Both the position numbers and the translations under genes were made by a program. The notes beneath the pieces are model-generated. The model ran no database searches. It saw only the letters and a program-made list of their open reading frames with translations, and had not been told where the DNA came from. This document shows positions 18,351 through 27,637 of a DNA stretch of 64,000 bases, piece by piece. Positions within the stretch are counted from its first letter, which is position 1; every line of letters begins with the position of its first letter. Source of the stretch: Thiopseudomonas acetoxidans (GTDB lineage: Bacteria > Pseudomonadota > Gammaproteobacteria > Pseudomonadales > Pseudomonadaceae); contig NZ_JAUCDY010000014.1 of the NCBI RefSeq assembly GCF_030362935.1, forward strand, positions 1 through 64,000. The letters run 5' to 3'.

Positions 18351-19394
18351 ATGCAGCAAGCAATCAGCCCAGCCATTTCTTTAGCCCAGCAAACTCCAAA
18401 GCGAATTCGCATAGCTTGGCTGCTCTTGCTGGGCATCCTGTTAATGGCTGTGATGGGCGCTTTGTTGGCGGGTTCTTTTTCTGTTAGCTTCGCTGAAATC
18501 GGCCACGTCATCTATGTTCGCCTAGCGGGGATGCCACAAAGCGGCACGCTAGACACTATCATTTGGCAAGTACGCATTCCGCGCATTTTTGCCGCACTAT
18601 TGCTGGGCACCAGCTTGGCGGCAGCCGGTGCGGTATTTCAGGCGTTGTTGCGCAACCCTTTGGTCTCGCCCGATATTTTAGGTGTATCCGCCGGCTCTGG
18701 CTTAGGCGCCGTTATCGCCATGCTTCTAGGTTTATCCTTATTCTGGTTGCAGGTGCTGGCTTTTCTTGGCGGGTTAGCGGCGGTTTTTTTGGTTTATAGT
18801 ATTGCCAGTCTATTGCGCCAGCGCGATCCCATATTAATGCTCGTATTAGCCGGTATCGCCATCGGCACTATGCTGGGCGCAGGAATTTCCGTAGTTAAAG
18901 TAATTGCCGATCCCTACGATCAACTCCCCGGCATTACCTACTGGTTACTCGGTGGTTTAAACGGTGTGAGCATGGCTGAACTAAGCTGGGCAGCACCGTT
19001 AATACTAGCCGCATTAACGCTGGTTTATCTATTGCGCTGGCATATTAATGTGCTCAGCTTTGATGATGAGCAAGCCTCGGCATTGGGCATAAATGTAGCT
19101 CAAAGTCGTTGGGTACTGATTGCTGCCGCCACGCTGATGACCGCCTGTGCGGTATCTTTTAGCGGAATTGTTGGTTGGGTCGGCTTACTGGTACCGCATA
19201 TTGCAAGGCTTTGGGTCGGCCCGAATATGTCGCGCTTACTGCCATTCAGCATTGTGTTGGGCGCAAGTTTTGTCCTACTGACCGATACCCTAGCACGTAG
19301 CGTCAGCGAACTAGAGCTTCCGCTGGGCGTGTTGACCGCGTTATTGGGCGGCCCGTTTTTCTTGTTTGTTTTACTGCGCAGTAATCGCCCATGA
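18351..19394 (+). CDS. FecCD-family ABC transporter permease
   Basis: About 347 residues, highly hydrophobic, with roughly nine to ten helices. The family motif RNPLVSPDILGVSAGSGLG and the Gly-rich GIVGWVGLLVPHIARLW near the end mark the FecCD/BtuC permeases for siderophore iron, heme or cobalamin. The ATG at 18351 is preferred over an upstream TTG at 18333. Its stop overlaps the ATPase start as ATGA. No periplasmic binding protein or TonB receptor is adjacent, so the substrate cannot be named. Confidence 0.92.
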   Translation: MQQAISPAISLAQQTPKRIRIAWLLLLGILLMAVMGALLAGSFSVSFAEIGHVIYVRLAGMPQSGTLDTIIWQVRIPRIFAALLLGTSLAAAGAVFQALLRNPLVSPDILGVSAGSGLGAVIAMLLGLSLFWLQVLAFLGGLAAVFLVYSIASLLRQRDPILMLVLAGIAIGTMLGAGISVVKVIADPYDQLPGITYWLLGGLNGVSMAELSWAAPLILAALTLVYLLRWHINVLSFDDEQASALGINVAQSRWVLIAAATLMTACAVSFSGIVGWVGLLVPHIARLWVGPNMSRLLPFSIVLGASFVLLTDTLARSVSELELPLGVLTALLGGPFFLFVLLRSNRP

Positions 19395-20152
19395 CTATTT
19401 TTTTGCGTGCTCAGCAGCTATGCATTGGTTATAAAGGCCAAGCATTAGGCTCAGCCTTTGATATTCAATTAACCGCTGGACAGGTGATTGCGTTACTGGG
19501 CCCTAATGGCAGCGGCAAAACCACTTTACTCAAAACCTTACTCGGTTTATTGGCGCCAGTTAGCGGACAAATTCACCTGCTGGATAAAACCCTCAGTGAT
19601 TGGCCCGCTAAACTCAGGGCACAACACATCGGCTATGTGCCTCAAGCTGTGCAAAGTCACTTTTCTTTTAGCGTTTTCGAGATGGTATTGATGGGTCGCA
19701 GCGCCTACCTCTCAGCTTTTAACCAACCCGGTGCCAACGATCAGAGTATTGCACTGGAGTGCTTAGAACAATTACAGATTACACACCTTGCCACGCGCTC
19801 ATTCGCTGAACTTAGCGGTGGTGAACAGCAACTGGTTATGCTGGCACGCGCCTTGGCACAACAACCGAAAATTTTAATTCTGGATGAACCTACCGCCAGC
19901 CTTGATTTTGCTAATCAAATTCTGGTGCTTGAGCATATTAATCAACTCAGAGCACAAGGTTTAGCCATTCTTATTAGTACTCACCAACCGGAACACGCCC
20001 TGCAAAGTGCTGATTATTTGGCTTTATTTAAGCAAGGCACTTTAACTAAAACTGGCACCGTTACTGAGCTGGGCACTGCTGACAATATTGCTTGGCTGTA
20101 TGACTTAAGTGTCGAGCAGGTTGAACAACAGTTATTCCTCCACCCACGCTAG
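19391..20152 (+). CDS. ABC transporter ATP-binding protein of FecE/BtuD type
   Basis: 253 residues with Walker A GPNGSGKTT, signature LSGGEQQLVMLARAL, Walker B ILILDEPTASLD and switch His in STHQPEH. It energises the FecCD permease with which it overlaps by four bases. It is the last gene of this two-gene unit; the next gene starts 177 bases on. Confidence 0.93.
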   Translation: MTIFLRAQQLCIGYKGQALGSAFDIQLTAGQVIALLGPNGSGKTTLLKTLLGLLAPVSGQIHLLDKTLSDWPAKLRAQHIGYVPQAVQSHFSFSVFEMVLMGRSAYLSAFNQPGANDQSIALECLEQLQITHLATRSFAELSGGEQQLVMLARALAQQPKILILDEPTASLDFANQILVLEHINQLRAQGLAILISTHQPEHALQSADYLALFKQGTLTKTGTVTELGTADNIAWLYDLSVEQVEQQLFLHPR

Positions 20153-20329
20153 AAAAACTTTGCCGCGCCATCAACCAGCTCAACAGATAAACTTTACTAT
20201 TGCTTAAAGTTTGGTATTCGCGTGCCGAAGTATTATTGCAGCCTTGCTTGATAGCAATGCGCTACTAGCCATATACTTTACTAATTTTAATTTAATGCCA
20301 GACATAATTTAAAGGGATAGATATTATTT

Positions 20330-22592
20330 ATGCTTAATAGACTCAGCATCCGTACACGTACCTTACTCGGTTTTATTTTGGTATTAATTATTGGCATTGG
20401 TGCTCTGCTGCCGCAGTTCCTCAATACGCTGGACAAGCAAGCCGCTTACCACGAAAACCTCTATATTGAGAGCTTGCAGGCGGCCGTACAGGAGCAAATT
20501 GGGACTCAACGTGCACAAGCACTCAATCTTGCTGCCGCCATTGCCAACCAACCCAGCTTGCAATACTTTTTTGCCCAGCGCGATCGTCAAGCGCTCCTCG
20601 AAGAACTTTTGCCAACCTTTAAGTACCTGCAAGAAAACGCGGGCATTGAGCAGATGCAATTTCACTTAGCGCCAGCAACTTCATTTTTGCGGCTGCATGC
20701 CCCCGATAAATTCGGTGATGATCTGTCTAGCTTTCGCCGTACTGTAGTGGAAACCAATAATCAGAAAAAAGAGATTTCAGGGCTTGAGTCTGGGGTGGCT
20801 GGTTTAGGTATTCGAGGCGTGGTGCCCGTATTCTGGGAAGGTCGACACCTAGGTAGTTTTGAGCTGGGTTTGTCTATGCGCCAAGCGTTCGTCGACACCT
20901 TTAAAACTAATCACCATGCTGACATCGGTATTTTGCGTCCCGACGGCAGCAGCTTTAAACCGCTGATTACCACCTGGCAAGGTGACAGCATGTTCAACAC
21001 CTCTGAACTACAAAGGGTGATGAACGGCGAAACCGTTAGTCAACGTCTGGAATCTGCAGGCAAACAAATTCTAGCCACAGCCAGTCCTTTAAAAGACTTT
21101 AGCGGGAACATTATCGGTGCGGTTACTGTGTATACCGATCGCTCTGCCAGTGCTGCGGCTTTTAATGATACCGTGGTAAGCACAATCATCATCGCCCTTG
21201 CGGTTTTATTTGCCGGTTTATTAGTGGCCTGGTTTATTGCACGCAGTATTACTAGCCCTGTTATCAGACTCACCGAGGCACTGCGTAATATTGCTGAAGG
21301 CGAACAAGACTTACGCCTGCGCCTGCCTGTGGTCGGAGATGATGAGCTCACTCAGGTTGCCAAGCTGTTTAACACCTTTGTTGGTAAAGTTGAGCACACT
21401 GTTTTACGCGTACTGGAGCATCTGGGCGAGCTGGGTTCAAGAACTGAATACAGCTTCCGTATGACGGGTGAAGCTTTTGAGGTGTCACAGACCCAGCAAG
21501 TTAAAACCCAAGAAGTCTCTGCGGCCATGAACGAGATGTCTGCTACGGCGATGGAAATTGCACAGAACGCAACCAACACCGCCGAAGCCACTGAGCTGGT
21601 CGAAACCAGTTCGGTAGAAGGCAGTAAAGCGGTTAATCACGGCAGTCAAGCGATGCTAAGATTGGCAGAAAATGTCATGCAAGCCAGTAGCAGTATTCAA
21701 ACCCTAGATGAATACAGTAAAAACATTGGTTCGATTCTAGATGTGATTACCGGCATTTCTGAACAAACCAACCTGCTTGCACTTAACGCAGCGATTGAAG
21801 CAGCGCGAGCTGGTGAACATGGTCGTGGCTTTGCGGTAGTCGCTGATGAAGTGCGTCAGCTGGCTCAGCGCTCCAAGTCGGCCACCACTGAAATTCACGA
21901 AATGATTGTGCAGCTTCAAGAAGGCGTGTCTCAGTCTGTTGCGCTGATGGAGCAAAGCCAAGATCAAGCCACCTCAGTAGCGCAATCTTCAGAGATGATG
22001 CAAAGCGCGCTGAATGATCACCTCAGCCATTGCCCGCGTCAGCGATATGAGCGCACAAATTGCCTCGGCAGCGGAAGAGCAAACCAGTGTGGCGGAAGAT
22101 ATTAACCGTAACTTGGTGAGCATTAATGACGGCGCCGTGGTAGCGGTGGATCACTCCTCCAATATCAGTTCTGCCACCAGCGATATGGGCGGCACCATTG
22201 GTGAGCTAATGTCTGAAATGCGCGCTTTTAAAGTTGATATTCCGGTGCAGGTTGAGCTAGCGATGGCCAAAAGTGCACACAGCGCTTGGCGTGTTCGCAT
22301 TAGAAGCTTCCTAGACGGTCGTGCTTCATTAGAACTAAACGAAGCCACCAGCCATAATGATTGCGATTTAGGCGTTTGGTGCCGTAGCAATGGCGCACAA
22401 TTTGCCGCGATGCCTGCCTTCCAAGAACTACAAAAACCGCATGAGCGTCTGCATAAACTGATTCAGGATATTATTAAAGCCAAGCAACAAGGTAACGAAC
22501 AAGACGCTGAGCGCATGTACGAGGATGTAGAGCTGTACTCAGAGGAAATCATCGGCTTACTGAACCGTTTAATCAGCGAAGTTAGCCACTAA
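20330..22592 (+). pseudogene. Cache-type methyl-accepting receptor with CZB domain, disrupted by a frameshift near 22016
   Basis: Frame 20330-22105 encodes TM1 (TLLGFILVLIIGIGALLPQF), a periplasmic Cache-like sensor (LRLHAPDKFGDDLSSFR), TM2, HAMP and the signalling tip EQTNLLALNAAIEAARAGE. It then runs out of homology after QSALN. Homology resumes in another frame from about 22017 (ITSAIARVSDMSAQIASAAEEQT) to a C-terminal CZB domain ending at 22592. That domain has all ligands visible: KSAHSAW, HNDCDLGVW and KPHERLH. Coiled-coil register suggests two bases were lost: aat-gat-atc-acc would restore the frame where the window reads aatgatcacc. The first frame alone would give a receptor truncated after the tip. 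Sequencing error is a possible alternative. Confidence 0.85.
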
Positions 22593-22615
22593 ATTACATA
22601 GGCTTGGTCTTTGAA

Positions 22616-23158
22616 CTGGCTGAAGGTCCTATCGCGCAAGAGTTGCGCTCCTACAGTAAAGTGGTCTGGTCTAAGGGTTGGACACAGTTCTGGTTGGTAC
22701 GGCTCTTGTGGGAGCGCATCTTATGCGCGATTGGGGTTAATCCTAACGCCTAACCATGCAGTGATAGTCCGCATCGCCCAGAAACCTGGCTTCAACAAGC
22801 CTTGCCAGCAAACGTTTGCATAAGCTTAGCTTTTGAGCTGGCTGAAGGTCCTATCGCGCAAGAGTTGCGCTCCTACAGTAAAGCGGTCTGGTCTAAGGGC
22901 TGGACACAGTTCTGGTTGGTACGGCTCTTGTGGGAGCGCATCTTATGCGCGATCGGGGGTTAATCCTAACGTCTAACCATGAAGTGATAGTCCGCATCGC
23001 CCAGAAACTTGGCTTCAACAAGCCTTGCCAGCAAACGTTTGCATAAGCTTAGCTTTTGAGCTGGCAGAAGGTCCTATCGCGCAAGAGTTGCGCTCCTACA
23101 GTAAAGCGGTCTGGTCTAAGGGCTGGACACTGTTCTGGTTGGTACGGCTCTTGTGGGA
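22616..23158. repeat. Tandem array of 2.4 REP-bearing 222-bp units
   Basis: Units start at 22616, 22838 and 23061 (periods 222 and 223). The third stops at about 23158, inside what would be its second REP. Each full unit carries a minus-strand REP with GTAG foot (22631-22654, 22853-22876, 23076-23099) and a plus-strand REP with GTGG foot (22708-22731, 22930-22953). Units differ by scattered substitutions. No gene lies between the receptor stop at 22592 and the iron-binding protein end at 23249; plus-strand frames here read across the repeats and are spurious. Confidence 0.92.
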
Positions 23159-23248
23159 CTTGACTTGCAGGGAACCAAAATTAGGCTGTGGCAGTGAATT
23201 TAAATTTGCACACAGCCTAATCTCAGTGTTCATTACTTAATTTACTGC

Positions 23249-24259
23249 TTAACGCCAGCCAGCACGATCCATCAAGCGTATTGCTTCAGCTTGGCGCTTA
23301 CCGGCAACCTCAACTGGGATGCTGTCTGCTTTAAACTCGCCCCAAGCCGCTACCACTGGATCAATCTCGGCTGCTGGGCTGGCAGGAAACTCCATATTGG
23401 CGCTTGCAAAGAAATGCTGTGCTTGCGCGCCGGTCATCCATTCGAGCAGTTTTTTCGCTGCTGCTGCATTGGGTGCGTTTTTGGTAATTCCAGCACCAGA
23501 AAGATTCACGTGAACACCACGATCTTGCTGGTTAGGCCAGAAAATTTTTACTTTCAAGTCAGTCTGCTCTTGGCTCAAACGGCCGTAATAATAGGTATTC
23601 ACCACGCCCACATCGCACTGACCAGCATCAATCGCCTTCAGCAAAGCGGTATCATCAGAGAACGGTTCGGTCGCTAAGTTACCCACCCAAGCACGTACCA
23701 ATTGCTCAGTTTTCTCTGCGCCATGAGTTTCAATAAAGGTGGCAGTCAGTGATTGGTTGTACACTTTTTTACTGGTACGCAAGCACAAACGGCCTTTCCA
23801 CTTTTCATCAGCCAATGCTTCATAGGTGCTCAATTCATCTGGGTTTACACGCTCAGTAGAGTAAACAATAGTACGCGCACGCAGGGATAAACCTGTCCAG
23901 CTATCGGTGCTGGAACGGTATTGGCTGGGAATATTCGCCTTGATTACGTCTGAGCTATAAGGCTGCAAAATACCCATTTGCTCAGCCTGCCATAAGTTGC
24001 CCGCATCCACAGTAATCAGCATATCGGCTGGTGTATTCGCACCTTCTGCTTTTAAGCGCGCCATCAGCGGTGCTTCTTTATCGGTGATGTATTTGATTTG
24101 CACACCGGTTTCGGCAGTGTATTGATCAAAAACAGGCTTGATCAGGCTTTCTATTCGGGATGAATAAACAACAATCTCATCACTGGCAAAAGCCTGACCT
24201 GATACTGCAGCTGCAGTGGCTAGAGTGATAGCGGTAAGAAGGGGAGTGCGAATTTGCAT
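23249..24259 (-). CDS. Periplasmic Fe(III)-binding protein of ABC transporter (FbpA/HitA-like)
   Basis: About 336 residues with a Sec signal peptide (MQIRTPLLTAITLATAAAV, cleavage after AFA). The mature part begins EIVVYSSR and belongs to the transferrin-like FbpA family. The paired tyrosines in VVNTYYYGRL are the expected iron ligands. The ATG at 24259 has a GAGG SD sequence and sits before the signal peptide; the longer frame to 24343 is unsupported. No permease or ATPase is adjacent. A matching Fe(III) permease lies at 54222, next to gcvT. In P. aeruginosa the equivalent binding protein is next to that permease, so the gene appears displaced. A Fur-like box lies upstream. Confidence 0.93.
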   Translation of the reverse strand: MQIRTPLLTAITLATAAAVSGQAFASDEIVVYSSRIESLIKPVFDQYTAETGVQIKYITDKEAPLMARLKAEGANTPADMLITVDAGNLWQAEQMGILQPYSSDVIKANIPSQYRSSTDSWTGLSLRARTIVYSTERVNPDELSTYEALADEKWKGRLCLRTSKKVYNQSLTATFIETHGAEKTEQLVRAWVGNLATEPFSDDTALLKAIDAGQCDVGVVNTYYYGRLSQEQTDLKVKIFWPNQQDRGVHVNLSGAGITKNAPNAAAAKKLLEWMTGAQAQHFFASANMEFPASPAAEIDPVVAAWGEFKADSIPVEVAGKRQAEAIRLMDRAGWR

Positions 24260-24343
24260 AGCAACCTCGGGGGTTAGGTGAGTGATGTTGAAGCGCTTAG
24301 AGTACGGTAGTGTGTTTACGCATGAGCACTTATCAAAAAACAT

Positions 24344-24362
24344 CTAAATGATAGTCAATCGC
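24344..24362 (-). promoter_or_regulatory. Possible Fur box upstream of the iron-binding protein gene
   Basis: CTAAATGATAGTCAATCGC matches 12 of 19 positions of the Fur consensus, including the core ATGATA and TCA. It lies about 85 bases upstream of the start in the bioB/iron-binding protein divergent region. Iron repression is expected for this family, but the match is modest. Confidence 0.35.
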
Positions 24363-24404
24363 ATTTGATAACACAATACGTTATCAACAAATATATCAAC
24401 TAAA

Positions 24405-24436
24405 TTGTAAACCGTCACAATTCATATAGTTGACAG
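24405..24436 (+). promoter_or_regulatory. Possible BirA biotin operator upstream of bioB
   Basis: A perfect left half-site TTGTAAACC at 24405-24413 is followed after 14 bases by AGTTGACAG, which matches the right half GGTTTACAA at 6 of 9 positions. The right half overlaps a TTGACA that could be the -35 of the bioB promoter. The site lies about 50 bases upstream of the bioB ATG, where biotin-BirA repression would act. Confidence 0.5.
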
Positions 24437-24484
24437 ATGCATGCATATGCCTGAAAATTTCGCGTCAACCTCAAGGATGCCGCT

Positions 24485-25534
24485 ATGTTTACAATTCGCC
24501 ACGACTGGACACTCGATGAGGTCCTTACTTTACTGCAACAACCCTTTAACGACCTGCTTTTTCAGGCGCAACAAGCGCACCGACAACACTTTGATGCCAA
24601 TCGCGTACAGGTTTCTACGCTGCTGTCGATTAAAACAGGTGCGTGCCCTGAGGACTGCAAATATTGCCCGCAATCAGGTCATTACAATACCGAGCTGGAA
24701 AAGGAAAAACTCCTTGAGGTGCAGCAAGTACTGCATGAAGCACAACAAGCAAAAATGCAGGGTGCCACGCGTTTTTGTATGGGCGCTGCATGGAAACATC
24801 CCAGCAAAAAAGAAATGCCTTACGTGCTGGAAATGATTAAAGGCGTCAGAGCATTAGGGCTGGAAACCTGCATGACACTGGGTAAGCTCGATGAGCAACA
24901 AACCAAAGAACTAGCTGATGCTGGGCTGGATTATTACAACCACAACCTAGACACCTCGCCTGAGTTTTATAACCAGATTATTACGACGCGCAGCTATGCA
25001 GATCGCCTGCAAACGCTCAATTATGTGCGCGAGTCAGGTATGAAAATCTGCTCCGGCGGAATCCTAGGCATGGGCGAGTCATTGGCCGACCGCGCCAAAC
25101 TGCTGATTGAGCTGGCTAATTTGCCGGAACACCCGGAAAGCGTGCCTATTAATATGCTGGTTAAAGTGCCGGGCACACCCTTGGCCGATGCTGAAGATAT
25201 TGATCCTTTCGATTTTATCCGCATGCTGGCCGTGGCGCGGATTATGTTGCCAAAAAGCCATGTGCGCCTGTCCGCTGGGCGTGAGCAAATGAACGAGCAG
25301 ATGCAAGCACTTGCCTTTTTAGCCGGTGCGAACTCTATTTTTTATGGCGACAAGCTGTTGACTACAGGTAACCCACAGGCTGAGCGTGATCGCGACCTGT
25401 TTGCCCGTTTAGGTATTCAGCCTGAGCAGCGCCACGACCACAGCGACGAGTCGCATGCCGCGACAATTGAGCAGTACGTACTAGAACAACGCACCTCCAA
25501 CCTATTCTACAACGCGGCCGAGCAAAGAGCATGA
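24485..25534 (+). CDS. bioB: Biotin synthase
   Basis: A 349-residue radical SAM enzyme that inserts sulfur into dethiobiotin, the last step of biotin synthesis. The 4Fe-4S cluster motif CPEDCKYC is at about residues 57-64. The ligands of the second, 2Fe-2S cluster fall in the GAAWK and METCMTLG regions. The ATG follows an AAGGATG-type ribosome-binding region. It is the first gene of the bio cluster but is separated from bioF by a REP-containing gap of 170 bases. A BirA-like site precedes it. Confidence 0.97.
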   Translation: MFTIRHDWTLDEVLTLLQQPFNDLLFQAQQAHRQHFDANRVQVSTLLSIKTGACPEDCKYCPQSGHYNTELEKEKLLEVQQVLHEAQQAKMQGATRFCMGAAWKHPSKKEMPYVLEMIKGVRALGLETCMTLGKLDEQQTKELADAGLDYYNHNLDTSPEFYNQIITTRSYADRLQTLNYVRESGMKICSGGILGMGESLADRAKLLIELANLPEHPESVPINMLVKVPGTPLADAEDIDPFDFIRMLAVARIMLPKSHVRLSAGREQMNEQMQALAFLAGANSIFYGDKLLTTGNPQAERDRDLFARLGIQPEQRHDHSDESHAATIEQYVLEQRTSNLFYNAAEQRA

Positions 25535-25589
25535 CCACAGGTTTTTTAGCGCCATCCTGCTGGGTTTCCTGCAGGAGCGCAAAAAATTT

Positions 25590-25613
25590 GTGGGAGCGCA
25601 TCTTATGCGCGAT
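25590..25613 (+). repeat. REP element between bioB and bioF
   Basis: A full plus-strand REP of the GCGCAT-CTT-ATGCGC type within the 170-base bioB-bioF gap. A half copy (GCAGGAGCGC) lies at 25571-25580. The hairpin would sit in the bio operon transcript and could alter relative expression (inference). Confidence 0.85.
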
Positions 25614-25703
25614 TACAGCCCGAAACCGGCATCTGATGAGCCTGCCCACACACTCGCATCGTCCAGATGCTGGGCTCCAATAGAATTTCGCCCCTTATAA
25701 GCT

Positions 25704-26870
25704 ATGAAAAGCCTCAACCTTAAAGAACGCCTGGCGCAGCAACAAGCGGCACAGCTTTATCGCCGACCGGTATGCCTTGAAAGCCCTCAGGGCGTACAGA
25801 TTCGCATCCAAGGGCGCGAATATCTGTCTTTTGCCAGCAACGACTACCTTGGTTTAGCCAATCACCCTGACGTAGTCGCTGCTCTGCAACAAGGGGCAGC
25901 AACTTGGGGTGTAGGCGGTGGTGCAGCGCACTTGGTCACCGGCCATCTTTTGCCCCACCAGCAACTAGAAGAAGCGCTGGCACACTGGACTGGTCGTGAG
26001 CGCGCTTTGCTATTTAGCAGCGGTTATCAAGCTAACTTGGCCGTGATCTCTGCCCTGCTTGGCAGTGGCGATACTCTACTGCATGACCGCCTTAATCACG
26101 CTTCATTGTTAGATGCAGGCCGTTTATCAGGGGCGCGTTTTTCACGCTACTTGCATAATGACATGGACAGCCTTAGTACTCGTTTAAGCCGTGCACGCGG
26201 CAACACTCTGATTGCTACCGATGGCGTATTCAGTATGGATGGCGATCTAGCGCCTTTACCTGATATTTGCCGCCTCGCGCAACAACAGGACGCTTGGGTC
26301 ATGGTCGATGATGCTCATGGCTTAGGCGTGCTCGGCAAAACCGGCGCTGGCTCATTGGAGCTCTTTAATCTATCCAGCCAAGAGGTTCCCGTACTCATGG
26401 GTACGCTAGGTAAAGCCTTGGGTACCAGCGGTGCGTTTATTGCCGGCAGCCACGAATTAATTGAGGCACTGATACAGTTTGCGCGCCCGTATATTTACAG
26501 TACCAGCAGCTCACCGGCTTTGGCTTGTGCCACCCTGGAGAGTCTGCGCATCGTGCAAAAAGAACACTGGCGACGCCAACATCTGCAGCAATTAATTGCA
26601 CTGTTTCGCCAAGGTGCGCAGACACTGGGACTACAGCTGATGCCCAGTACAACAGCAATTCAACCGATACTCATTGGTGACAGCGCACAAGCCATGCGGC
26701 TTGCACAACAATTACAAGAACATGACCTGTGGATTACCGCAATTCGCCCGCCCACTGTGCCCAATAGCAGCGCCCGTTTACGCATTACCCTCAGCGCCGC
26801 CCACAGCACAGCCCATATTGAGCGTCTGTTAGAAACATTGGCGAACATCCTGCCAAAGGAGCAAGAATAA
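25704..26870 (+). CDS. bioF: 8-amino-7-oxononanoate synthase
   Basis: A 388-residue PLP-dependent alpha-oxoamine synthase joining pimeloyl-ACP (or -CoA) and L-alanine. The conserved SNDYLGLANHP, the Asp-His of VDDAHGLGVLG and the PLP lysine in GTLGKALGTSGAF are visible. Length is typical. bioH follows after 35 bases. Confidence 0.97.
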   Translation: MKSLNLKERLAQQQAAQLYRRPVCLESPQGVQIRIQGREYLSFASNDYLGLANHPDVVAALQQGAATWGVGGGAAHLVTGHLLPHQQLEEALAHWTGRERALLFSSGYQANLAVISALLGSGDTLLHDRLNHASLLDAGRLSGARFSRYLHNDMDSLSTRLSRARGNTLIATDGVFSMDGDLAPLPDICRLAQQQDAWVMVDDAHGLGVLGKTGAGSLELFNLSSQEVPVLMGTLGKALGTSGAFIAGSHELIEALIQFARPYIYSTSSSPALACATLESLRIVQKEHWRRQHLQQLIALFRQGAQTLGLQLMPSTTAIQPILIGDSAQAMRLAQQLQEHDLWITAIRPPTVPNSSARLRITLSAAHSTAHIERLLETLANILPKEQE

Positions 26871-26905
26871 GTGACCCTTTATAAACAAGCAGCCAACTAT
26901 CGAGC

Positions 26906-27637
26906 ATGGTCATGACTAAGCAGACATTAATCCTCTTGCCCGGTTGGGGACTCAGCAGCACTACGCTGCAACCTTTAGCTGAACTATTGTCACGAGACCT
27001 GTGCGTAGAAATACGAGCACTGCCGGATTTTAGCCAAGTCGATTGGTTAACACAGTTGGAACAAGAACTGCCCGATAACTGCTGGCTCGCGGGCTGGTCA
27101 TTGGGTGGAATGTTGGCAACGCTGTTAGTCAGCCGTCAACCTGAGCGCTATGCGGGTCTAATTACTCTAGGCAGCAATGCCAGCTTTGTTGCTCATGCTA
27201 ACTGGCCGCACGCCATGGCATCGCTTACTTTCTCTGTATTCGCCAAGGCCGTGAAGCACTGCCCCAGCATGGCACTTAAGCGTTTCATCAGCCTGTGCGC
27301 CCAGGGTGATGATCAGCATAAACGGCTTGCCCAACGCCTAGTCGCGCTAAATGAAAATAAAACAAACCCATTAAGTAGTGAAGCGGCCATAGCTGGCCTA
27401 GAAGTGCTAGCCGAGCTGGATAACCGTGCGCCAATAACCGATTATAGCGGCGCACAGCTGCACCTTTTGGCAGAACAAGACGCCCTAGTACCCAGCGCAG
27501 TGCTGAAAGACATGCAGCAACTAAATCCCCTTGCCCGGGTTGAGCTTATGCTCGGCAGTCACGCTTTTGTGCTCTCTGATGCACAGCTGGTGGCCGAACG
27601 CATGTTAGATTTTATCCACGAGACTCAGCATGCTTAG
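26906..27637 (+). CDS. bioH: Pimeloyl-ACP methyl ester esterase
   Basis: A 243-residue alpha/beta hydrolase that removes the methyl group from pimeloyl-ACP methyl ester, ending the BioC-BioH route. The nucleophile elbow is GWSLGGML, the general acid Asp lies in AEQDALVP, and the His is in LGSHAFVLSD. An in-frame ATG at 26912 is an alternative start. The end overlaps bioC by eight bases. Confidence 0.94.
   Translation: MVMTKQTLILLPGWGLSSTTLQPLAELLSRDLCVEIRALPDFSQVDWLTQLEQELPDNCWLAGWSLGGMLATLLVSRQPERYAGLITLGSNASFVAHANWPHAMASLTFSVFAKAVKHCPSMALKRFISLCAQGDDQHKRLAQRLVALNENKTNPLSSEAAIAGLEVLAELDNRAPITDYSGAQLHLLAEQDALVPSAVLKDMQQLNPLARVELMLGSHAFVLSDAQLVAERMLDFIHETQHA

Noticed and set aside
21990..22030. 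Programmed ribosomal frameshift in the Cache receptor
   Set aside because: No slippery heptamer or downstream structure was seen; a dinucleotide deletion explains the break better.
22616..23158. CRISPR array
   Set aside because: The repeat unit is about 222 bases with no short-repeat/unique-spacer alternation and no cas genes nearby; it is a tandem duplication with REPs.
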